From Sciurus carolinensis (taxonomy: Eukaryota; Chordata; Mammalia; Rodentia; Sciuridae): a stretch of DNA of 64,000 nt. Below, in pieces: positions 55,461 to 64,000 of the stretch. The stretch's first letter is position 1; every line of letters begins with the position of its first letter. The DNA is taken from positions 110,485,160 to 110,549,159 of the forward strand of contig NC_062219.1 of the NCBI RefSeq assembly GCF_902686445.1. Reading direction: 5' to 3'. The notes under the pieces were generated by a model. It worked only from the letters and a program-made list of their open reading frames with translations, was not told where the DNA came from and searched no databases. A program made the translations under genes and the position numbers.

Positions 55461-58400
55461 CTTCATAACGCTTCCCCTGGTCGAGTAATCAAATCTTAAA
55501 CCCCGAATGCTGAACACCTTCTTGCAGTTGGAAGAGTGATGGAGTTAAAATAGGCAGGTATTGCACCAAAACACCATGTCCAGGAAATCTGGAAAAAGGT
55601 GAAAGGAACCAGCTAAGATCGGGGACTAAGTGTAGAAAAACAGTCTGCTGAGATTTTGTGATGTGTCGTGTTTCATTGAGTTTCACATGCAATTTCTGTA
55701 AAATGTAATTAAATGAGAACAAACATAATCTTTCCTCTGCCTAGACCAGGTCATATACTTGAGGGCCGGGGTCTCAAGGATGTGTGGGAATGAGGGGAAG
55801 AAATAACTGCGGAAATGTTGAACCTCTGTGAAGCTTTCCAAGTAGCATTTAAATCAGGATGCAACTGATGCAAATAATAACCAGGACATTCACACAACGT
55901 GCTCTAACTTTATAGTCAGCAGAGTTGGGTAGGACCGATGGAGCACAAAGGCAATGGATCCTGGGAAGTAGAAAAGAAACGAAGTCCAAGCTTGTATCAT
56001 TATAAGGAGGGGTGGTGGGACATGAATCTTGTGCTGACTTTATTAAGGCTCCCACAGACCTTCTGCCCAACTGGTGAAATTATTTACATAAACCTCTTCC
56101 ACTCCAACCTCAAGCTGGTTAGTTGCAAATCTCAGGTGTTCTCAAGGTGAGGGACATTGTTTTTCCTGTGTGTTGCTTTTTCTTCTAGAGGGAGTTCAGA
56201 AGAACCTAGAACTAGACTTCCTGTCCTCAAGTAATCTGAGCAATGGTTCAAATCTGGGTGCAATCTCAGAATGGGTCTGTTTTTAAAACTCATTCGGGCT
56301 CATCTCCCTCCACTACTTCAAACCTGTCAGTGGCACATGGAGTCAAGCAGTCAGCGTCCTCTCTCCAGCCACATCCCTCACCTCCTGTCTCCCACCCAGT
56401 GATCTATAATAACCTCCTTTTGGAAGAACCTGCTCGAGATTCTCTTACCCCTCATCTTTTCCCTCAGCCTGAAACAACACCCCAAAGATCTGCAAACTAT
56501 GATGCATGGCCAAAACTGGCCTGCCACCTGTTTGTATATGGTTCACAGGCTAAGAATCATTTCTACATTTAAAATTTTTTTTTAATCAAAAGAAGAATAT
56601 ATTTTATGACAAGTGAAAATTATATGAAACTCAAATTTCAATGTCCAAATATGAAGTTCTACCAGGGCACAGCCATGTTCACTGATGTGCCTATCGTTTC
56701 CAGCTGTGTGCAAAGCATTACGGCTCAGGGGAGTCGTCATGACAGAGATCGCGTGACCTGCAAATATTTACTACCTGGCTCTTCATAAAAAATCGTGTGC
56801 CAACCCCCGCTCAACCTCCCCTGGCCAACCACAAAAAATGGGCCTCCCCTGCACTGAGCTGAGCAACCCAGCCTGCCCCTTCTGGTCCCCTTACAACAGA
56901 CTCCCAGGCTGGTTGTTCCTGCCTCTTACATGCTACACCACTTCTTACAGAGAGAATACTTTGGAACATTTCAAACCATGAAATGACAAAATCTGTTAGA
57001 TGAAAAACTTAAAAAGTCATCAAATCAATAATTTAAAATACCCTAATTGAAAACTGGAATAAAATATCCAAATGTTCATTGTGGTTACCTATAATAGTGG
57101 TATAATGAATGAGTTTAATTTGTTTTTATCATCTTTATTATCTTTATTTTATAAGTTTCTACAATATCTGCTTTCTAAATGTTCTCTATTATGTACTCAT
57201 TCCAAATTTTCTATAATGCATAAATGTTATTTTCAGTGGAAATTTTATAAAAATACACACTGAGCACCTTTTCCATGAATGACCTGAGCTAAACACCATG
57301 TAAGAAATGCAGATTTTTATTCATTGACTATTCAGGAGAGTAACTGTTACTATTATTATCTGCTGAGAAAATGTGGTTAAGTATTATTGGGTATTGTACA
57401 TATGTGTATATCTGCAATCCCCTATTTTCTCTCTTTCAGAGGCATCTGCTTATTTATCATCAGTCCTTAATATGTCTATATCCTTTTTAAAATTAGTGTA
57501 TGTGTTTGAATTTACATTAAAGATATCCAACTGTGATATCATTCCTTTACAACTATTTAAGAGTTATTTTCCTAATTTCCCAAAAAGGTTTTGATTATTG
57601 ATAACTTCCCAAAGACTTACGTTAACTCTCAGATATGTTGTGGGCTTAGCTGCTGTTGTGAATGGTATCTCACATTCTCTCATCTTTTCTAGTTAGTTAT
57701 TGCTGGGGGGTAATGAATCTTGAATAAGGCAAACTTGCCAGGGAAGGGAAGACACAAATCAAACAACAGAGGAGTCTCTTACTGACCACTGTGCTGCAAA
57801 GTATGGAGTCTGAGTCAGCACCTGAGATCTAAAAGACTGGGGCAAGGCAGGGCAGGCAGGTGAGGGTGGAAGAGACATCTCTTATCTTTCCCCAATTATA
57901 GTTCTATGCTCTTCATGCCTGTGCACCTGGTATGCCTGCATACCTGACACCACTTTGACTATCCAAATTCACCACACAAGCACGGTCCATTAAATAATTC
58001 ATCTTTCCTTACAAACCCCTGAACACCCTCATTTCTTTCTGTGGAGTCTTGCTCAAACTCTAGTTCCATAATCACTTCAATAAATCTGTTGGCAGGCAGC
58101 AAGCACTGGCTGTGTCCTCTCTCCAGGCTGCATCTGCACCCTCCAAGCTTTCCTGGTAGGTTTAACATGGCCTCTGGCATCCTGCAGATGGCAATGGGTG
58201 GAGCACACCTACTGGTTCAACAGCATTGAGAATTCTGGAGCGATTTGATCATCAAAGGTTTTAAGTCCTGACTGGTCCTCTTTCCACCACCATCACCACC
58301 ACCTGGGGTAACTCATTTCATTGGTGTCATAACATCATATTTTCCCCAGGGATTTGCTAAACATGTCATTTTGTCAGGTGAAAAACAAATCAGACAATAT

Positions 58401-58594
58401 ATGCCCTTTGTCTACATCCACAAAGTATTGAGAATAAACTTTGGAGGAGCTTGGCAAGGGGCATTAGAAAGTCAAACCATCCTTAGCTGATATTTGCTCA
58501 GCAATAAACAATGCTAACTCTTACCATGGCTGTGCCCAACTTTTCCCCAGTGACTTGCCTTCTAAGTACAGTGACTCATCTGGTTCCTTCGATA
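55461..58594. other. Mostly unique sequence, AT-rich in 56900-57600
   Basis: No gene or nameable repeat. The 57050-57600 part is AT-rich and may contain decayed LINE sequence that I cannot identify. Confidence 0.45.
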
Positions 58595-58695
58595 ACTAGA
58601 CCAGTGGCTTCTGATCACCTGGAAGCTTTTAACAAATACCAGTACCTAGGCCCCACCCCAGCGAAACTGAATCAAAATGTCCCCATCAGCTATGC
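58595..58695 (-). mobile_element. Possible MER-type DNA transposon fragment
   Basis: 'accagtggcttctgatcac', 'ctggaagcttttaacaaat' and 'aggccccaccccagcgaaac' with 'tgaatcaaaatgtc' resemble a common mammalian nonautonomous DNA transposon with 'cagtggttctcaacc...tcacctgg...ggccccaccccc'. Strand and family are uncertain. Confidence 0.3.
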
Positions 58696-59514
58696 CAAGA
58701 GTATCGTATTTTGGTCTGAGACCAAGCAAGACACTTCTGAGGGGGTAAGGAAGGAGGAGTGGGATAGAAAGCTTGTCTTCTGACCCCACCTCTCTCTAAC
58801 CACATCTAAGTTAAAACCACAAAACCAAGTAAACAGGCAAAGGAAGGTTGATACAGCCATGGGAAGGAAGGGGGTGGGGTGGGTGAGAAGGATGGAGGAG
58901 GATGACAGCTCTGTTGTTCTATTTCAACAACAGAACCTTCCTCAAGTTCAGAGTTCCCATGCTCCACGGTGGAAGTGATCCTTGAAGGCAGGACAGGTTG
59001 CTGATGCTGCCATGGGAAGCCCAGTGCCAGTCCAGCATCCAGGCCAGAGAGGACTGAGCCTCGGCTGATTCCAGATGTTACTCCCCTTCCTCCCTGCAGC
59101 CCAGGCCACCCTCCAGCTCGTCCTTGTGCCCCCATCTCACACGCTTCACCAGCATCAATGCCACCTATGCTTCTGAGTCTTCCATCCACCTCTGGCCAAT
59201 GCCCTGTGTGAGGGAATTCACTTCCTAAAATGCCAAAGCTTTGGCAGGCCATTTTAGAAGAGGGTGAGCCATGTGACTTAGTAGGATGTATACCAAAAAA
59301 CCATGGGTGCTGAATTTCATTCTGGGGGTACATGGGGTGGGTGCGTTTGCATAGTGGGGTATTTCTGAGAAAGGAGGAAACCCACACTTAGAGTCCTTGT
59401 CTGACACATTCACCAAAGTTACAAAGAAACAGAAAGAACATTGCCTTCATTTCCGTTTTCCTAAACGATGCTTTCCCAGCCCAGGTCCTCTCTGCTTCCT
59501 CTCCATAATAATAA
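58696..59514. other. Unique GC-richer sequence
   Basis: Contains the longest open frame of the window (minus 58806-59387, 193 codons, Pro/Ser/Gly-rich), with no recognisable domain, and composition alone can explain it. I do not call a gene. Confidence 0.45.
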
Positions 59515-59718
59515 ATAGCTTTTATTGAATGCTAGCTACATACTAAGTGCAATGCATGGACTGCTTTTCTCTCTTTTTGGTTATATTCTGCCTATAGATG
59601 AAGAAATGGGGGCCCAGGGAAATTAGGAAGCTTGCCTCAAGTTACAGGACCAGTCACTACTGATCCTGCAGAGGAAGGTTTGCACTCAGGTCTATCCAAG
59701 ACCAAAGCAGTGGCCTGT
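59515..59718 (-). mobile_element. MIR SINE
   Basis: On the plus strand: 'attgaatgctagctacatac', 'atagatgaagaaatgggggcc', 'aagcttgcctcaagttac' and 'tttgcactcaggtctatcc', reverse-complement MIR. Confidence 0.75.
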
Positions 59719-59914
59719 GACTTCACACCATGGTGTGAGCTTTTCAGGTTACTGTCTTGGTTTGTCAGTCAAGTTAAGAGTTAATACTCAAAGGGCCTGA
59801 CCACCATTAATTTCATTCACCACAACCCAGAGCTACTGGGGCAATTCTGATGGAAGCATAGTGAGCTTGTGTTGGGAGTACCCATGGGTTTAGGATCAGG
59901 TACTTCTCCAACTT

Positions 59915-60015
59915 CCAATCACATTTGTAAAATGAGCCAATAGCACCTGCTCCATAAAATTGTTGAGGGAATAAGATAACACAGGGGCAACATTCAGTAC
60001 CAAGCCAGACTTAAT
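59915..60015 (+). mobile_element. MIR SINE 3' part
   Basis: 'catttgtaaaatgagccaat', 'agcacctgctccataaaattg' and 'ttgagggaataagataacac' follow the MIR core and 3' half. Confidence 0.65.
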
Positions 60016-61127
60016 GTAAAGAGTGCCATAATGTAGCTGTTTCATTATTATTAGTATTATCAGAAATATAACTGCCAAATATTTCCTCACTTTTTCAGTG
60101 AACAGTGGCAGAGGGCCCTGTGCCCATCACTGAGGTACCTTTGTGAATCAAAGATTTAGCACTGCTCTCAGTTGATGTCCTCATTATCTTTCCACTGGGA
60201 CAGTCCACTATGGAAAGTCACCATCAGAAGGGCCTGGAACCATGGAGTTATCAGAGAATAATGGCAAGTATTTTGAGTTTTGACAGTGGCCACCACCCTT
60301 CATGTATCTGTGAATACTGGAACAAGATTCAAGACAGCTGACCTGTGGACAGGAAGGTTGGGACAAGCAGGGAACGAGCCTTACTGAGCACCTCCATGTA
60401 GGTTGCCTGTAAATCCCAATTCAGGAGATGCTTTTAGGATGCACCTGAGATATTCTCAGGAGACATGAAGGCACAGCATTAATAACACTGACTGACACAT
60501 GAAAAAGAAAGTACTTCTTCTGAAGATCTCAAGCACCAGAATCAAATCACTTCAGTTCCCATTTTGTCCTAACAAGCTGTGTTCTCTGAACAGGTTAATT
60601 CTCTATCAATCTTGATGTGCTCAGCTGGAAAATGGATGGAAATCACAGGATTCCTTTCTCATATGATCGTGTAAGTGTTGGTGGGAAGACACATGGAGAG
60701 GAACTCAACAGATTTTACCCATCGTTATTACCCTCTGTCATATTTTCTTATTAGTCCAAGAAGAAAGTTTTAATTGAGTTTGTTCGTAAATCTAACCCTT
60801 GCTAATCTCCCACTTGAACAAAAGGAGAGCAATCCTGAGGCCCAGAGACTTCCAAAGTACCTAGCTAGGACTTGACATTGCTTCCCTCTCATTGTGAGGT
60901 GTTGTATGTTGTGTAAGTGTATTTGTGTGTGGTGAGAGATAAACATTTAAATAAAATAAATCAATCTTAAATACAATACTCAGGAAACAGTAGAGCAGGT
61001 TGCAGCTGGATACTGCAGACTGACATTCTGACTGTGGCATTCAAATGGCCAAAGTTTGGGGAACATGACAGGGCCGTACCATGCTGCTGCTTCTGGTCTC
61101 TAGTTAGAAACAAGAGACTTCGAAAGG
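60016..61127. other. Mostly unique sequence
   Basis: No gene. A weak MIR-like core at 60590-60690 ('gaacaggttaattctc', 'agctggaaaatggatgg') is possible but too diverged to call separately. Confidence 0.45.
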
Positions 61128-61371
61128 TAAAGTGATGTAGGGCTGTGGTTGTGGCTCAGCGGTAAAGTGCTTGCCCAGCACTTGTGAAGCCCTGGGTTTG
61201 ATCCTCAGCACCACATAAAAATGAAATAAAGGTATTGTGTCCCCTAAAACAAATATTATGTATAATATAATATTTTATAACATATGATAAAGGTATATTA
61301 TGATATATTATATTATGTATAATAAAATAATTTATAACATATATAAAAATATATATGATAAAGAGATGTAG
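61128..61371 (+). mobile_element. Squirrel ID SINE with AT-expanded tail
   Basis: Head 'ggctgtggttgtggctcagc' (61142 onwards), 'gtaaagtgcttgcccagc', B-box variant 'gggtttgatcctc', 'agcaccacataaaaatgaa' and 'ataaaggtattgtgtcccc'. From about 61240 to 61358 follows a TATAAT-rich block. Flanks TAAAGTGATGTAG (61128-61140) and TAAAGAGATGTAG (61359-61371) match at 12 of 13, so the AT-rich block lies within the insertion and belongs to its tail. Confidence 0.85.
61250..61358. repeat. AT-rich tract with internal repeats
   Basis: About 109 bp with almost no G or C. 'gtataatataatatttt', 'ttataacatat' (twice) and 'atatattatat' form imperfect direct and inverted repeats able to fold. It lies within the SINE insertion described above. 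Confidence 0.85.
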
Positions 61372-61471
61372 AGCCAAGCTTGGAGTATAGTTTTATCTCC
61401 CTCTACTGTCTCTGCCCTTTACCAATATGTCTTATCAACAGGAATACATTTTTTTGTTGTTGTTGTTTTTT

Positions 61472-61612
61472 TTACATTTTGGGTGGGTTTTTTGTTTGTT
61501 TTTGTTTTTTGTTTGTTTGTTTGTTTTGTTTTGTGGTGCTGGGGATTGAAACCAGGACCCTGTGCTAGGCAAGTGCTCTGCCAACTGAGTAATTGTCCCA
61601 GCCCCACATTTT
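61472..61612 (-). mobile_element. ID SINE with (TTTG)n tail
   Basis: On the plus strand: T/G-rich tail 61489-61534, then 'tggtgctggggattgaaacc', 'gtgctaggcaagtgctctgc' and 'caactgagtaattgtccc' with 'agcccc'. The reverse complement is an ID head with B-box 'tttcaatcc'. Short flanking ACATTTT (about 61472 and 61606) may be the target duplication. Confidence 0.85.
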
Positions 61613-62502
61613 TGCTTTTGAGCTATTTATTTTTCAGACCACCACACATTTCAGTGATCCCCTTCTTCTAACAGGTCACACACCATTACCATTGCTGTAG
61701 TTCACTCCATGGAACTTCTTCCAGGCCTGAGGATATGGCCCAGTTTCCTCAGTGGGATGAAGTTGTTTTTTTGGGTCTTCTTTAAAGCATAATACAAACT
61801 GTCATTAGGTGTGGCCGACTGTTGTACATGGCCAACCTCACTCAGAGGGCATCAGTTCCAACTGCTTCCTTCCTTAGATGGCAATTGTGATGCCTTGCTG
61901 TAGCTTCTTATTATTCCAACCACACATCTGAGCCAGATGATCATCTCTGGGACTGATGACAAGGAGCCAAACCCACATGAAGGGTTTCTGTTGTGACTCT
62001 GATAACTGTTTCTCACTTAGTAAACCAGTGACTCTTGGAAGATACTGTTGGAGTAAACAGTATTCCTTTGCACAGCTGTGGTTACAGGTTCTAGAAATTA
62101 GCAAACTAAGGAGCCCAAGAGACATGGATAAGAATAAGAGATGAGAATCATAGAATTTAAATGAAGTTTCCTAAAACTTAATAGTCCCATTACTCTGCTC
62201 TACACATGAGGCTGTGAGAGATTACTTGAGCTACCCAAGGTCATACACACCTCATTCAGAATACTACCATATTCCTTTTTGGATTTCTGAACCAATTTGA
62301 CCCTGGGCCTCATTAAAAATTCTTGCCATGTCCTCTTTCTTCAATGGATAATTTAAAATAATATGTGGCACCTTACTTCCAATGAATGGTGTTCCTTCAG
62401 CCTGCCCACCCATGATGCACAGAATGGAAGTGCTTCCACAGTGGGCTCTGATGCTGGTTTCTGACTGGAATCTCACTTCTAGTCCACACAAACCATTATC
62501 AA
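61613..62502. other. Unique sequence, no gene seen
   Basis: A partial reverse MIR is possible at 62165-62260 ('acatgaggctgtgagagatt', 'ctacccaaggtcatacac'). Minus frames 61874-62125 and 62264-62515 are short and unrecognised. Confidence 0.45.
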
Positions 62503-62755
62503 AAGTATAGCTCAAAGTCAGGCACAGGGGTGCACGCCTGTAATCCCAGAGGCTCGGGAGGCTAAGACAGGAGGATCATGTGTTCAAAGCCAGCCTCAGC
62601 AACAGTGAGGTGCTAAACAACTCAGTGAGGACCCTGTCTCTAAGTAGAATACAAAAAATAGCTGGGGATGTGGCTTGGTGGTTGAGTGCCCCTGAGTTCA
62701 ATCCCCAGTTATTCCCCCTGCCCCTGCCAAAAAAAAAAAGAAGTATAGCTCAAAG
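62503..62755 (+). mobile_element. MEN-type B1-ID dimer SINE with exact target duplication
   Basis: B1 half: 'caggcacaggggtgcacgcc', 'tgtaatcccagaggctcgg' and 'gaccctgtctctaagtag'. ID half: 'agctggggatgtggcttgg', 'tggttgagtgcccc' and 'tgagttcaatccccag'. Then a pyrimidine-rich spacer and an A tail. AAGTATAGCTCAAAG is exact on both sides (62503-62517 and 62741-62755). Confidence 0.95.
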
Positions 62756-62884
62756 AATCACTACTGAAGAGTATAGGACTCATGCCTCACAGGCCTCATG
62801 TCTGTCATGCACTTTAGAGCTGTGTTGCAATTAAAAATCCTCTCCTCCATAATATATATGAGAAATATATACTTTTAAGTTAAC

Positions 62885-63420
62885 TAATTTTTCAAAACTA
62901 CAATGAGACATCACTTCGTTCTAATAAGAATGACTCTTATCAAAAAGACAAAAGATAAAAGTAGTTGAGAATGTGGAGAAAAGGAAACCCTGGCACACTG
63001 TTGTTGGGAATTAAATTATTACAGCTATTAGAGAAAATAGTATGGAGTTTCCTTTAAAAATTACAGTTAGAACTACCATATACTCCAGTGATCTCAACAC
63101 TGGGTATGTATCCAAAAGAAATAAAATCAGTATGTCAAAGAGACATCTACATTCCCATGTTTATTACAGCACTATTAACAATAACCAAGTAGGTTCATCA
63201 ACTGATGAGTGGATAAAGAAAATGTAGTACATATACACAGTGGAATACTATCCAGCCAAACTAAGAATAAAATCCTGTCATTAGCAACAACATGGATGGA
63301 GCTGGAGATCATTATGTTAAGTGAAGTAAGCCAGGAACAAAAAGACAAATATTTCATGATCTTACTCATATGTGGCATCTAAAAACATTGATCTCATACA
63401 AATTGAGAGTCAATTCTACA
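62885..63420 (+). mobile_element. Old L1M ORF2 end and 3' UTR
   Basis: 'caatgagacatcacttcg', 'gttgagaatgtggagaaaag', 'ggcacactgttgttggg', 'tgggtatgtatccaaaag', 'acaacatggatggagctgg', 'ttaagtgaagtaagccagg' and 'gatcttactcatatgtgg' are collinear L1M landmarks. The 3' UTR breaks off near 63415, without poly(A). Confidence 0.85.
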
Positions 63421-63524
63421 TGGAATTGCAGGCCCTTTTGTGCGGTTAGTGGTAGCTGTTGTACTAATATTAAACAGTGGTACTAGAATATAGCAGTAGC
63501 AAAGGTAACTTCCTTCATATATTA

Positions 63525-63660
63525 AGCTTCTACGTGGAAGGCCTTTGTATCCACTATCTTACTTAATCTTCACAAAAATCCTAATGATGTAGGTATCATT
63601 CCACCTTACTGATGACATAAACTGAAACTCAGACACATAACTTGTCCAATATTACAATGC
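63525..63660 (-). mobile_element. MIR SINE
   Basis: On the plus strand: 'atccactatcttacttaatc', 'ttcacaaaaatcctaatgatg', 'taggtatcattccacc' and 'gaaactcagacacataacttg', reverse-complement MIR. Confidence 0.8.
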
Positions 63661-64000
63661 AAATTAAGTAAAGTCTTATCTTTCTTGGCAATAGGTTAAA
63701 CTAGATTTTTAAAGGCTCCCTCAGAAAATGAGGAAAAATATGAAATCTGTTTTAAAATGTTTGACAGATCTAGCTAGAAAGTGAATAATTCCTTGTACTC
63801 CACAAATGACCAGGAAGCCCAAATCCAGAATCATCATTAAATAATAGAGTTAGCATTTCCCACACATAAAAGATAAAACCTGAATCCCATGATAAGTGAA
63901 AGGACAGAGTGGAGACTCACAAACCCAACATCACTGAAGGGCAATGTTCTCACAGTGTACTAGAAAACAACCACCACTAAAAACAAGAGAATGGAGATAC
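63661..64000. other. Unique sequence at window end
   Basis: No gene or repeat recognised in the last 340 bases. Confidence 0.45.

Noticed and set aside
58806..59387. 193-codon minus frame, the longest in the window
   Set aside because: GC-rich composition explains its length. The translation is low in domain-like features and unrecognised.

Overview
This window looks like nuclear DNA of a squirrel-family rodent (Sciuridae: ground squirrel, marmot or relative). The best evidence is the SINEs. There are tRNA-derived ID elements with the sequence 'gtggctcagtggtag...gggttcaatcctcagcaccacataaaaataa' split around A and B boxes, the form with an 'ataaaggtattgtg' tail. There are also B1-ID heterodimers of the squirrel MEN type. 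Rodent/mammalian L1, MaLR-type LTRs, MIR and L2 complete the picture. The family assignment is from memory of repeat families and not from a search.

No protein-coding exon or RNA gene could be supported. No open reading frame exceeds about 193 codons, none carries a domain I recognise, and the only recognisable protein relics are L1 ORF1 and ORF2 pieces. The window is best read as intergenic or deep-intronic sequence, with candidate regulatory elements and a layered transposon record.

Layout. 1-13 kb: mostly single-copy, moderately GC-rich sequence with one ID SINE (1.4 kb), a GC-rich block ending in poly(A) (4.0-4.24 kb) and old MIR/L2 pieces. 13-24 kb: one ID SINE, two MLT1-like solo LTRs, MIR/L2, a CTCF-like motif (20.5 kb), then two retroposons inserted one after the other at the same target (22.8-23.35 kb). 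24.5-27.6 kb: an MLT1-like LTR split by a younger MaLR-like LTR and by a 2.1-kb L1 that has its promoter end but stops inside ORF1, with a perfect 17-bp target duplication. 28-36 kb: old sequence, a young minus-strand L1 tail with an embedded telomere-like array and a probable 3' transduction (30.7-31.3 kb), then three old plus-strand L1 3' ends, one carrying two ID SINEs. 36-42.6 kb: mostly unique. 42.6-46.3 kb: a patchwork of old L1 pieces in both orientations. 46.3-61 kb: mostly unique with simple repeats, one MEN SINE and several AT-rich blocks that look like conserved noncoding elements. 61-64 kb: two ID SINEs, one MEN SINE, an old L1 3' end and a MIR.

The genes here do not work together, because there are none to connect. 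The most informative content is mechanistic: an L1 copy apparently primed inside its RNA, a 3' transduction with a textbook endonuclease site, repeated insertion at one target, and a SINE whose A-rich tail seems to have grown into an AT-rich block of about 110 bp.
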